Source: Ignavibacteria bacterium
Lineage (GTDB): Bacteria > Bacteroidota > Ignavibacteria > Tepidaquicellales > Tepidaquicellaceae
Reading direction: 5' to 3'
Length of the DNA stretch: 35,423 bases
Assembly (NCBI GenBank): GCA_016719565.1
Contig: JADJYU010000024.1
Span: 1 to 35,423, forward strand
A program made the translations under genes and the position numbers. Positions 9,767 through 17,162 of this stretch are shown here, piece by piece (position 1 is the first letter of the stretch; each line of letters begins with the position of its first letter). A model generated the notes under the pieces. The model saw nothing but the letters and a program-made list of their open reading frames with translations, was not told the DNA's origin and did not search any database.

Positions 9767-9866
9767 TATAGATTATATTTAGAATTTAAAAGTTTTAACA
9801 ATTGGGAGCATGATAATTAAATTTCTTAACATTGAATCAGAAATTAAATTAGCGCTCAAAAAATAC

Positions 9867-10397
9867 TTACCTGTAAAACTCCTCCTCACTTATATTATCA
9901 GCGTCAAATTCATTATTCCTGTTATTCGAAATTACTTTTAAAACTAATTCATAACTCGGAAGTTGATATCCGTTTTGCAAATCAATTTTATAGTAATCCA
10001 GATGGTCATTTCCTTCCTGATAAATTGCATCTCTCAAGAACTTTGCATAACAATAACTTCCTTCAGCTTTCTTACTCCATTCATATCCGTAAGCGATTTT
10101 TAAATAGTAGATCCCTTCCGGTATGTTTTTGATCTCATATACACTGCCGCTGCTGATGAATACTGTGCGGATGCATTCGTGCGTATTTGAATTAATTATT
10201 TTGATCACTACATCCGTCGCGCCGGTTGCATCAATTCTTAGAAAATTATCAAGAGTATTATTGTATAAAGACGCGCAGGCTATACATTCAGGTCTTTCAC
10301 CTGTATTAATAGCAACTTTGTAAAAGCTGTCGTTGTTTTCCTGACTGAATAATGAAAAAGCATTTACTAAAAAGATTAATAAATAAATGTACTTCAT
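9867..10397 (-). CDS. Secreted hypothetical protein
   Basis: The ATG at 10397 opens a classical signal peptide MKYIYLLIFLVNAFSLFSQ, with likely cleavage after FSQ, as is common in Bacteroidota exported proteins. The 155-residue mature part contains a pair Cys-Ile-Ala-Cys (ECIACASLYNN) and later cysteines (HECIRTVF, SYCYAK) that may form disulfides. It also has an IPEGIYYLKIAYGYEW stretch resembling a small beta-sandwich strand pair (G-x-Y-Y-L-K). The C-terminus is acidic (DADNISEEEF) with no T9SS domain. It precedes the unknown gene at 8969-9766 on the same strand. No family was recognised. Confidence 0.6.
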   Translation of the reverse strand: MKYIYLLIFLVNAFSLFSQENNDSFYKVAINTGERPECIACASLYNNTLDNFLRIDATGATDVVIKIINSNTHECIRTVFISSGSVYEIKNIPEGIYYLKIAYGYEWSKKAEGSYCYAKFLRDAIYQEGNDHLDYYKIDLQNGYQLPSYELVLKVISNNRNNEFDADNISEEEFYR

Positions 10398-10472
10398 AAT
10401 TATAAAATGATTTATACAATATAAAAAAATAATTTATATTTATTAAATTGTATTTGAGATACTAATTAATAA

Positions 10473-11407
10473 TTAATTTAAATTTTTCACACAATCATCA
10501 AGATATCCCGTGATCAGTTTTTCATCATTCAGTCTGACAATTTTCTTAACCCACTGCCCTGCTTTTATCTGATAGTCATTATTCCTTACATCTTTTACAA
10601 AATCTCTTTCATTGGCTAATGCTGTGACAGTATTAAAAAGACTGTATGCAGTTTCACCCAGCTCTGCTGTATATTTCACTTTCAGTCTTTCCATTATACT
10701 CTGGAACTCTTCTTTCTGTTTATCAATGATTTTAGAGTATCGTTCTGAATAGTTTTCTTTATTAAATTTTAATCCTAATATTTCCGATGTCACTGGAATA
10801 AAATACTTACCTTCTATTTTGATATTCTTTAGATTCTTCATGTAATTGATAAAACTTTGTTCTGCTGATTGTAATTTATCATAATTCAGATCTTTATTTT
10901 TAACTTCCTGCTGTTATCTATTTCATTCTTATAATGACTAAAATTTAACCTGACAAATTCTCTTTCAAATATTACACCGTTATCACAAACCTTCCTGCAG
11001 AATCCAAGCTCGAATCTGAGCTTCCTTGATTTATTGTAACTGTTTGTGATCCTGATAAACGGAACGTAAACTTCTTTGTCCCATATATTCAAAGTATAAC
11101 TTTTGTTTATCATATCAATATGACAGTAAGATTTTGATGACGGATACATTACATTGAAAACATCGAAATCTTCATCACTTGATCTCGGAAACATTTTCCG
11201 GAATACATCTTTACCAAATGCCAGAGCATCTTTGTTCAGTACAAGCGTATAACCCCCGCTAACAACAGAATAAATTTTATCCATTCCGTCAACGTTTGCT
11301 GTAACCGCTGAAAAATTGCTGAGTTTATTGTAACTTCTTTCCTTAATGTAAACCGGCTTAAGTTCCACCGGAAACAGTAAAGGTTCAATATTAGTATTTC
11401 TGCTCAT
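10473..11407 (-). pseudogene. DUF932 (phage/plasmid-related) protein, one frameshift
   Basis: Two fragments (10886-11407 and 10473-10841) form one protein of about 311 residues. The first contains YSVVSGGYTLVLNKDA, ITNSYNKSRKLRFELGFCRK and CDNGVIFEREFVRLNFSH, the characteristic order of DUF932 proteins: a YxVV start, then an NSYDxSxxLRFxxGFxRxxCxNGxxF block. The frame is lost within an A-run near 10888; one extra A restores KNKDLNYDKLQSAEQSF, which leads directly into the second fragment. The second fragment has a basic, helical C-terminal region ending LDDCVKNLN. DUF932 members occur on plasmids, phages and integrative elements and their role is unknown. The gene borders the repeat island at 11.5-12.7 kb, suggesting horizontally acquired neighbourhood. 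Confidence 0.7.
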
Positions 11408-11506
11408 GATTTGTTTAATTTGATTTTAGAATCAATTCCTTTTAATCAAATATAAATAATTACAGAGACAACTAATGTCTGCTAGTATTTTTAGAATTAG
11501 AAGATT

Positions 11507-11624
11507 GAATTAGGATTTTTAGGATTAGAGGATTTTAGGATTGCTTAACATTTGAAAACCGATTTATTCTATTCTTACTATACATAATCCTATAATCCTA
11601 AAAATCCTATAAATCCTAATTCAG
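11507..11624. repeat. Hairpin cassette copy A (AATCCTA arms, 43-nt core)
   Basis: The left arm repeats TTAGGATT-type words and the right arm repeats the complementary AATCCTA-type words, so the two arms can fold back on each other. Between them is a 43-nt unrelated core (11544-11586, starting CTTAACATTTGAAAACCG). The block runs from GAATTAGG to CTAATTCAG, and those ends are also mutually complementary. Copy B has the same 118-bp length with two substitutions in the core, and copy C has the identical core. Confidence 0.85.
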
Positions 11625-11681
11625 TTTTTTTAATCCTATAATCCTAATTGTCTGAATTAGGATTTTTAGGATTAGAAGATT

Positions 11682-11799
11682 GAATTAGGATTTTTAGGAT
11701 TAGAGGATTTTAGGATTGCTTAACATTTGAAAACCGATTTATTCTATTCTTACTAAACAAAATCCTATAATCCTAAAAATCCTATAAATCCTAATTCAG
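11682..11799. repeat. Hairpin cassette copy B, overlapping the 3' end of the GxxExxY gene
   Basis: This is a second 118-bp copy with core at 11719-11761, differing from copy A at two core positions (TATACATA against TAAACAAA). Its right end CTAATTCAG supplies the last codons and the TAG stop of the minus-strand GxxExxY gene. A further partial left arm precedes it at 11650-11680. Confidence 0.85.
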
Positions 11800-12192
11800 T
11801 TTTTGATTCTCCGGATGATTAACATTATAAACCCTCTTAAACTCTAAACTCTTAGAACCGAAATTTAATAATAATCCTAGTGGTAAATTATATGCCTGAC
11901 AATAATTCATTGTCTGAGCTAAATGAATATCTTCCAGTTTAATTTTTGCTTTCAATTCTACCATTACAAATTCTTCTACAAAAAAATCTACCCGACGGGT
12001 ACCAATTTCAATTTTATCATAGAAAACCTTCATCTCCATTTCTCTGGTATAGCCTAAACCTTGTTTATTCATTTCAATTGCCAATGCTCTCTGATAGATC
12101 ACTTCCTGAAATCCATTTCCCAATGTGGAATGAACCTTCATTGCACAGCCAATAATTTTGTGGGTTAACTCTTCATACTTCATATTATTCAA
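11791..12192 (-). CDS. GxxExxY family protein (PD-(D/E)XK nuclease-like)
   Basis: The 133-residue protein carries the family signature GFQEVIY at residues 27-33. It also has the PD-(D/E)XK-like core: Asp69 in RRVDFF, then Glu79 and Lys81 in VMVELKAKI. Gln93 in AQTMNYCQAY and the closing LGLLLNFGSKSLEFKRV complete the family pattern, and the length is typical. The fold predicts a nuclease, but to my knowledge the biological role of the family is not established. The start is the ATG at 12192; a second ATG three codons in is equally possible. The gene is enclosed by hairpin cassettes B and C, and its terminal LN-stop codons lie inside copy B, so gene and repeats seem to form one unit. No partner gene of an operon is visible. 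Confidence 0.85.
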   Translation of the reverse strand: MNNMKYEELTHKIIGCAMKVHSTLGNGFQEVIYQRALAIEMNKQGLGYTREMEMKVFYDKIEIGTRRVDFFVEEFVMVELKAKIKLEDIHLAQTMNYCQAYNLPLGLLLNFGSKSLEFKRVYNVNHPENQKLN

Positions 12193-12228
12193 TCCTTTTT
12201 TAATTTACTATACAACTTCTCTTTGTCT

Positions 12229-12404
12229 GAATTAGGATTTTTGATTAGGATTTTTGATTAGGATTTTTAGGATTAGAGGATTTTAGGATTGCTTAACATT
12301 TGAAAACCGATTTATTCTATTCTTACTATACATAATCCTATAATCCTAAAATCTTATAATCCTAAAATCCTAAAATCCTATAAATCCTATAAATCCTAAT
12401 TCAG
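12229..12404. repeat. Hairpin cassette copy C (expanded arms)
   Basis: This copy has the same 43-nt core as copy A (12292-12334), but its arms are longer: the left arm has extra GATTAGGATTTTT words and the right arm extra AATCCTAAA words, giving 176 bp. It lies 37 bp upstream of the start of the GxxExxY gene, so that gene is flanked by copies B and C in direct orientation. The arm length difference suggests slippage or recombination among the short words. Confidence 0.85.
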
Positions 12405-12684
12405 ACATCCTGCAATCCTATAAATCCTAATTCATACATTTTTTAATCCTATAATCCTATAAATCCTAATTCATACATTTTTTAATCCTATAATCCTACA
12501 AATCCTAATTCATACATTTTTTAATCCTATAATCCTACAAATCCTATAAATCCTAATTCAGACATCCTACAATCCTAAAAATCCTATAAATCCTAATTCA
12601 TACATTTTTTAATCCTATAATCCTACAAATCCTATAAATCCTAATTCAGACATCCTACAATCCTAAAAATCCTAAAAATCCTAA
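12405..12684. repeat. AATCCTA-word array with higher-order units
   Basis: The array continues directly from cassette C without its left-arm partner. It alternates two higher-order units of roughly 38-48 bp: AATCCTA words ending in AATTCATACATTTTTT (ends near 12444, 12483, 12522 and 12610) and words ending in AATTCAGACATCCT (near 12404, 12563 and 12651). It stops within five bases of the stop codon of the minus-strand gene at 12685. Only right-arm (AATCC) words are present, so this portion alone would not fold into a hairpin. Confidence 0.85.
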
Positions 12685-13026
12685 TTAACCTTTACGTATC
12701 CTGTACATCATCATAATTTCATTTCGTACCTCTTCTCTGAATTCCTTCAAATCATCTTCCGAAACAATTCCATCAAGCAATAGCATAAAAATCATATCAA
12801 TATAATCCGAGCCTCCGATTCCGTGATATCTGAAAGCTATATGCTTATCATTGTCTTTCACTGTTTTAAAAAGCAAATAGTATGCATCGCTGTTATTCAT
12901 TTCCTTATTTTTCCAGTTCTGCAAAACGGTATAAGCATCATTCAGTGCCTTCTCAAATTCTACCTGCAAACCTTTGCTAATTAATTCACGGGCAATTCTC
13001 TTCTCACTTTTTGAAAGTGTGCTCAT
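12685..13026 (-). CDS. Hypothetical 113-residue protein
   Basis: This is an intact gene from an ATG at 13026 with a helical, charged N-terminus (SKSEKRIARELISKGLQVEF) and a conserved-looking block FRYHGIGGSDYIDMIFMLLL followed by EDDLKEFREEVRNEI. It has no signal peptide and no membrane helix, so it is likely cytoplasmic. I do not recognise a named family. Its stop codon touches the AATCCTA array, as seen with other repeat arrays in this window. Upstream lies a 450-bp AT-rich gap that should hold its promoter. Confidence 0.6.
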   Translation of the reverse strand: MSTLSKSEKRIARELISKGLQVEFEKALNDAYTVLQNWKNKEMNNSDAYYLLFKTVKDNDKHIAFRYHGIGGSDYIDMIFMLLLDGIVSEDDLKEFREEVRNEIMMMYRIRKG

Positions 13027-13480
13027 TGATTGTTTTAATTAAGTGTAGTTTGATTTAACTGAAAGCATTGGTTGGAAAACTAATTGTTTTATCCTCCGCT
13101 TAAGGCATCAACATTAATTACTTTTTAATTCCAGCGTACCTTTCAGATCTTTTATTAAAACTACTCTTATAAATTTTTTGATCATAAATATTTTCTTATA
13201 AACTAAATATGCTTTATAAACTTAATAAATTCTTCACCTAATTACACTATCCAAACACTTTCTCAAGCTTGGCTTGGGAAGAAGGGAAGTATTTAATAAA
13301 TAAATTAGCACCCTTTATAAGACATTAAACGTCCTTGGTTAATAATTTTTTTGATCTCGTAACCATCCCTTTAATATTTCACATTCAACGTATATGCATT
13401 GGTATCCAAAATGTTTTATAAAACAAATTCTATAGTTTGATTTTTCAGTATATTAAAAGTTTTCTGTTAAACTAGATACT
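13027..13480. other. AT-rich gap, nothing recognised
   Basis: This is an intergenic stretch between the minus-strand gene ending at 13026 and the inverted-repeat cluster. Stops are frequent in all frames, and no RNA gene or repeat was recognised. It presumably contains the promoter of the minus-strand gene, but no clear motif stands out. Confidence 0.4.
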
Positions 13481-13490
13481 ATGACCGCCT

Positions 13491-13628
13491 TTGAAAAATT
13501 GCCGAAAGAATTCTTAAGCAATTGCGTTAATAAAATTTCCTTGTCTGTCCCGAGTACTCGGGATGCGCAGCAAATTTTGAGTTGGAAATTTTATAGCAAT
13601 TGTGCATTGAATTCCGGCAATTTTTCAA
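13491..13628. repeat. Imperfect long inverted repeat enclosing a perfect palindrome
   Basis: The arm at 13491-13540 (begins TTGAAAAATTGCCG) is matched in reverse complement by 13584-13628 (ends CGGCAATTTTTCAA), with a few gaps. The loop contains the perfect 16-bp palindrome TCCCGAGTACTCGGGA at 13548-13563. A near copy of that palindrome, TCCCGAGTTCTCGGGA, follows immediately at 13629-13644. The structure could be a miniature inverted-repeat element or a structured RNA. No protein is convincingly encoded. Confidence 0.65.
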
Positions 13629-13691
13629 TCCCGAGTTCTCGGGAAGATTTTTCTTTGTTTCTTTCGTTGCCTGCCCCGAATGTTTCAGACT

Positions 13692-13809
13692 GTCCGAAAA
13701 CAAACTCTTTATGTCTACCTCTAAGACTCAAAGGCTCAAAGAATATTGTTTTTAAAGATTTTAACTTTGAGCCTTCGAGCCTTTGAGGTAATTTCAAATG
13801 TTTTCGGAC
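13692..13809. repeat. Nested inverted repeat
   Basis: The outer arms GTCCGAAAACA (13692-13702) and TGTTTTCGGAC (13799-13809) are perfect complements. Inside, CTCAAAGGCTCAAAG (13727-13741) pairs with the longer CTTTGAGCCTTCGAGCCTTTGAG (13765-13787), leaving a short AT-rich loop. Together with the adjacent structure at 13491-13628 this makes about 320 bp of fold-back DNA. The inner words resemble the AAGGCAC hairpins found after the genes at 15561 and 19919. Confidence 0.65.
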
Positions 13810-14010
13810 ATGCTGTTTCCCTCGGAGATCTCTCAAAAGAAAGTACGTTAAGGACAGCTTAACTTCATTTATATGCCTGATGTTTTAGACGGAAGTGAAT
13901 TATAACTTTCACTTATCAATTTTAATTCTTTTAATTAAACCTGAGTTTATTTATTTTCTGCAAATTTGGAAAAACCATTTTAGATAACGTTTAATTTAAT
14001 CAAAAATATT

Positions 14011-15561
14011 TTGCCGGATCTCTATAACAATAATAGTCGCCGCAACATTCTTATTTTAATTTTATCATCTGTTCCCCTGCTCATTCATCTTTATGTTAAT
14101 GCCTTCGCCGGTTACGGATTTTTCAGGGATGAACTTTACTACATTGCCTGCAGTAACCGCCCTGACACCGGTTACGTGGATCAGCCGCCTTTTTCAGTTT
14201 TAATTCTGTATCTGAACCGGTTACTCTTTGGTGATTCACTTTTCGCGCTGAGACTTATTCCTGCTGTCAATTCCGCCTTAACGGTTTTCATTACATGCCT
14301 TATGACGGTTAAGCTTGGCGGCAAAACTTTTGCCATAATCCTCTCCGCTCTTGCCGTGATCTTCGCGCCCGTTTACACAGCCATGAATTCCTTTTACTCG
14401 ATGAACAGCTTCGATATTTTATTGTGGGCGCTGGCTTTTTATATTATCATTTTAATTATCCAGGAGAGTAAAGAGAGTAAACAGCGTTACTGGATACTGC
14501 TCGGAATAGTCCTGGGAATTGGTCTGATGAATAAGATAGGTTTCCTCTGGCTGGGTTTCGGTTTACTAGCAGGTTTACTGCTCTCTGATAAAAGAAAATT
14601 GCTTCTTACTTTTAAGCCGTACCTTGCTGCCGGAATTGCGCTTTTGATCTTTACTCCTTATATAATATGGAATTTTCAAAATGACTTTGCGCACATCGAA
14701 TTCATAAGGAATGCAACTTCAGAAAAATATTCAGGTCTGGATATTATGGATTTTCTGACAGGACAATTTCTGAACATGAATCCCGTTTCTGTGATCATAT
14801 GGATGTCCGGATTATATTTTTTATTGTTTGATAAGGAAGGAAAGAAATTCAGAATACTTGCGGTAATTTATATCACTGCGTTTCTAATCTTGATCATTAA
14901 TGGTCACAGTAAAGCTGAATATCTTTCACCCGCTTATACATCTCTGTTTGCAGCCGGCAGCGTATTTATTGAAAAGAAAACTTTTGTAAGATTAAGGTGG
15001 ATACGGTACGCTGTATCGATTCCACTTGTTGTTATTGGAATCCTAATCACTCCCCTTGCATTGCCGGTACTCCCGGTGGAAACTTTCATTCAGTATTCCA
15101 AAGCTATTGGAATGACACCGGCTTCATCCGAAGATAAAGAATTATCTGAGCTGCCTCAGTTCTACGCTGATATGCATGGCTGGGAAGAAATGTCTGAAAA
15201 TATTTCCCGTGTCTATCAGTCTCTGCCTCCCGAAGACCGTCCGCGAACTGTAATCTTTGGTCAGAATTACGGAGAAGCTGCCGCAATGGAATTTTTCCGT
15301 GACAAATATCCTCTTCCAAAAGTTATCTCATCTCATAACAATTACTGGATATGGGGTCCCGGAGAAATTGAAGATCCTGTCATAATTATAATAGGTGGGA
15401 ATAAAGAAGATCATTTAAATATTTTTGAAACTGTCGAGGAAAAAGTAATTCATTCCGCTGAGTATTCAATGCCTTATGAAAATAATATTCCAATATTTGT
15501 TGCAAAGAATCTGAAAGCGCCTATCGGCGAGCTTTGGAAGAAGATTAAAAATTATAATTAA
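14011..15561 (+). CDS. GT39-type glycosyltransferase, integral membrane
   Basis: This 516-residue multi-pass membrane protein has about ten hydrophobic segments between residues 12 and 355, followed by a soluble C-terminal part. The first periplasmic loop reads GYGFFRDELYYIACSNRP and GYVDQPPFS. The Asp-Glu pair in FRDELYY is the catalytic acidic motif region of GT39/ArnT/PMT-like enzymes, which use lipid-linked sugars. The likely role is sugar transfer to a lipid or protein on the outer face of the inner membrane. No ATG is suitable, so a TTG at 14011 was taken as start; an in-frame TAG at 13981 limits any extension. It stands alone on the plus strand, and the 3' side carries an AAGGCAC-type hairpin. 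Substrate cannot be predicted. Confidence 0.85.
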   Translation: MPDLYNNNSRRNILILILSSVPLLIHLYVNAFAGYGFFRDELYYIACSNRPDTGYVDQPPFSVLILYLNRLLFGDSLFALRLIPAVNSALTVFITCLMTVKLGGKTFAIILSALAVIFAPVYTAMNSFYSMNSFDILLWALAFYIIILIIQESKESKQRYWILLGIVLGIGLMNKIGFLWLGFGLLAGLLLSDKRKLLLTFKPYLAAGIALLIFTPYIIWNFQNDFAHIEFIRNATSEKYSGLDIMDFLTGQFLNMNPVSVIIWMSGLYFLLFDKEGKKFRILAVIYITAFLILIINGHSKAEYLSPAYTSLFAAGSVFIEKKTFVRLRWIRYAVSIPLVVIGILITPLALPVLPVETFIQYSKAIGMTPASSEDKELSELPQFYADMHGWEEMSENISRVYQSLPPEDRPRTVIFGQNYGEAAAMEFFRDKYPLPKVISSHNNYWIWGPGEIEDPVIIIIGGNKEDHLNIFETVEEKVIHSAEYSMPYENNIPIFVAKNLKAPIGELWKKIKNYN

Positions 15562-15565
15562 GTTT

Positions 15566-15649
15566 GTTTACCTCTAAGCCGCAAAGGCACAAAGCTTTTC
15601 TATTATTAAAACCATTTCCCTTAGTGTCTTCGTAAACTTTGTAGTAAAT
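15566..15649. repeat. AAGGCAC-type imperfect hairpin after the GT39 gene
   Basis: TTTACCTCTAAGCCGCAAAG near the start and TTCGTAAACTTTGTAGTAAA near the end are imperfect complements around an A/T-rich loop. The same type of structure follows the gene at 19919-21397. It begins about five bases after a stop codon, so it may act as a transcription end or RNA-stabilising hairpin. Confidence 0.55.
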
Positions 15650-15758
15650 AGTAATGTAATGAGATACTTTACAACGTTGGAAATTAGAATGTGGTCGCAA
15701 AAGCTGAATGTTAAAAAATCATTGATGTTTTAAAATACCATCTCAAAACAATAAACTT

Positions 15759-15810
15759 ATTAACTACTAACTATTAACTAATAACTATTAACTACTAACT
15801 ATTAACTACT
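15759..15810. repeat. Tandem heptamer repeat TTAACTA
   Basis: About seven units of a 7-bp word (TTAACTA with variants CTAACTA and ATAACTA) lie in tandem just upstream of the vapB promoter region. The period of seven is exact over most of the tract. The word is unrelated to the ATTTATC heptamers at 17.1 and 18.3 kb. Confidence 0.8.
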
Positions 15811-15812
15811 TT

Positions 15813-15858
15813 ATGTGTATGATTTACATTATTTTTGTGTATAATTAAATAAAAGTAT
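15813..15858 (+). promoter_or_regulatory. Probable vapBC promoter/operator
   Basis: The sequence upstream of vapB contains ATGTGTATGATTTACAT (15813-15829), an imperfect dyad, and a second TGTGTAT at 15836-15842 that overlaps a TATAAT hexamer (15840-15845). VapBC modules are usually repressed by binding of the VapB-VapC complex to such repeats overlapping the promoter. Assignment rests on position and repeat structure only. Confidence 0.35.
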
Positions 15859-16053
15859 ATGAGAACTAACATTGAAATAGACAACAGCTTAATGGAAAAG
15901 GCCAGAAGATTAGATAAGAGTAAGACTAAAAAAGAAATCGTTGACCTTGCATTAAGAACTTATATAAAGGTAAATGAGAGAAAGAAATTATTAAATCTCT
16001 TCGGAAAAATTGAATGGGAAGGCGATCTTAATCAAATGAGAAAAGCAAAATGA
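15859..16053 (+). CDS. vapB: VapB-family antitoxin
   Basis: This 64-residue basic protein begins MRTNIEIDNSLMEKARRLDK, a ribbon-helix-helix DNA-binding domain of the VapB type that binds DNA as a dimer. It is followed by SKTKKEIVDLALRTYIKVNE and a C-terminal tail (LFGKIEWEGDLNQM) that normally wraps the VapC active site. Its stop overlaps the start of the toxin gene by four bases (ATGA), a standard arrangement for coupled translation. The antitoxin would neutralise VapC and repress the operon together with it. Confidence is high from the combination of length, fold pattern and neighbour. Confidence 0.9.
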   Translation: MRTNIEIDNSLMEKARRLDKSKTKKEIVDLALRTYIKVNERKKLLNLFGKIEWEGDLNQMRKAK

Positions 16054-16448
16054 AACCTGTCCTGGTTGACACATCTGTTTGGATAGATTTTTTTAAAGGA
16101 GTAACAAATTCTAAGACAGAATTGGTTAAAGAATATTTGGAAATGGAACATACTGTTTTTATTTGTCCGCTTATATTACAGGAAGTTTTACAGGGAATCC
16201 GTAATGATGAGGATTATTTGAAAGTTAAGAATAGTATGCTTAACCTTGAAGTTTTAATGATAGATCAAATGAAATCGGCAATCGGAGCCGCGGATTTGTA
16301 CCGGGTTTTAAGAAAAAAAGGGCTTACAATTAAAAGAACAAATGACTGTATTATTGCTTATTATGCAATGTACTTTGAAATTCATTTGGTTCATAAAGAT
16401 AAGGACTTCGATTTAATTGCGGATAACACAAGTCTTAAGATCTTGTAA
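16050..16448 (+). CDS. vapC: VapC toxin, PIN-domain ribonuclease
   Basis: This 132-residue PIN domain protein starts MKPVLVDTSVWIDFF. The acidic catalytic residues expected for Mg-dependent VapC RNases are present: Asp7 in VDTSVW, Glu45 in LILQEVLQG, Asp99 in KRTNDCIIAYYA, and Asp117/Asp119 in VHKDKDFD. VapC toxins cleave specific tRNAs or rRNA and arrest growth when antitoxin is lost; the target here cannot be read from sequence. The gene overlaps vapB by four bases, is complete and has no signs of decay, so the module should be functional. The region around it is repeat-rich. Confidence 0.92.
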   Translation: MKPVLVDTSVWIDFFKGVTNSKTELVKEYLEMEHTVFICPLILQEVLQGIRNDEDYLKVKNSMLNLEVLMIDQMKSAIGAADLYRVLRKKGLTIKRTNDCIIAYYAMYFEIHLVHKDKDFDLIADNTSLKIL

Positions 16449-16536
16449 ATCTGTTTAAAACTTTATAGCAATGGGGGTTAGGGGGTGGTTGTCAAAGGTT
16501 TCTTTCACGCATCACAAGGCGTCACCATATCTATCA

Positions 16537-16866
16537 TCAATAAATATTATAGTAAGGCAAAGTTCCTTCAGCAGGCTCACAGATTATTACTATATTTTTC
16601 ATTCTGTACAGATCAGTTTCTTTTGAACTGTTAAGAATGGAATCAAACGAATTGAAATAATATCCATTGATAAATGCGCCGGGATTATCCAGTACAAATA
16701 GTCCGTATTGGGGATCGATATACTCATTCAGACCGGAAATATTCTTACTGTTAAAATCAGTTTTGAACTTCTCGAACATTTTAAGAAAATCATTCTTTCC
16801 GGTATCTGTGCTGAAAGCAGATGACAGCGATGAGATTAGTAAAACAAATAAAATCAAAATTTTCAT
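16537..16866 (-). CDS. Small secreted hypothetical protein, possibly truncated
   Basis: The ATG at 16866 begins MKILILFVLLISSLSSAFS, a clear signal peptide. The 90-residue mature part has a helical segment (NDFLKMFEKFKTDFNSKN), LNEYIDPQYGLFVLDNPGAF and NIVIICEPAEGTLPYYN. The stop falls in the middle of what looks like a beta strand, so the protein may be a shortened version of a longer exported domain. No family was recognised. The start codon and 5' leader lie in one copy of a 120-bp tandem duplication, whose other copy repeats the first codons of the gene without the rest of it. Confidence 0.55.
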   Translation of the reverse strand: MKILILFVLLISSLSSAFSTDTGKNDFLKMFEKFKTDFNSKNISGLNEYIDPQYGLFVLDNPGAFINGYYFNSFDSILNSSKETDLYRMKNIVIICEPAEGTLPYYNIY

Positions 16867-17100
16867 GTGTTAAGATATTTATTTTTTAAAATAGGACTTA
16901 CTGTGTTTTCCCTCGTATTTCTACTCCGCGGTTTGTTCTTCTTCGTCGGAGTCCGAAAAGCACGAGACTCCGGGGTAAATTTTCATGTGTCAAGATATTT
17001 ATTTTTTAAAATAGGACTTACTGTGTTTTCCCTCGTATTTCTACTCCGCGGTTTGCTCTTCTTCGCCGGAGTCCGAAAAGCACGAGACTCCGCCGGGGAT
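16861..17100. repeat. Tandem duplication of 120 bp at the 5' end of the secreted-protein gene
   Basis: 16861-16980 and 16981-17100 are direct copies with exact 120-bp spacing; only three T/C differences and a differing last ten bases were seen. Each copy contains ACTCCG, CGGAGTC and GACTCCG words (in copy one at 16923-16928, 16947-16953 and 16966-16972). The middle word can pair with either neighbour, so two mutually exclusive hairpins are possible. The first copy covers the ATG of the minus-strand gene. The plus-strand reading frame through it is periodic because 120 is a multiple of three and is not considered a gene. Confidence 0.85.
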
Positions 17101-17162
17101 AATTTATCATTTATCATTTATCATTTATCACATTTATCATTTATCATTTATCATTTAACATT
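17101..17162. repeat. ATTTATC heptamer array after first TPR gene
   Basis: About eight tandem units of ATTTATC, with an AC insertion after four units, lie directly beyond the stop codon of the minus-strand TPR gene at 17163. The same array in longer form follows the second TPR gene. Confidence 0.85.

Noticed and set aside
11507..12404. Retron-like element
   Set aside because: The hairpins resemble msr/msd structures superficially, but no reverse transcriptase is present in the window.
11507..12684. CRISPR array
   Set aside because: Words are 7-9 bp with no constant 25-40-bp repeat and no unique spacers of equal length; no cas genes are near.
13481..13836. Overlapping plus and minus reading frames of 101 and 81 residues
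   Set aside because: They run through inverted repeats and palindromes, and the peptide sequences follow the repeat words with no protein-like pattern.
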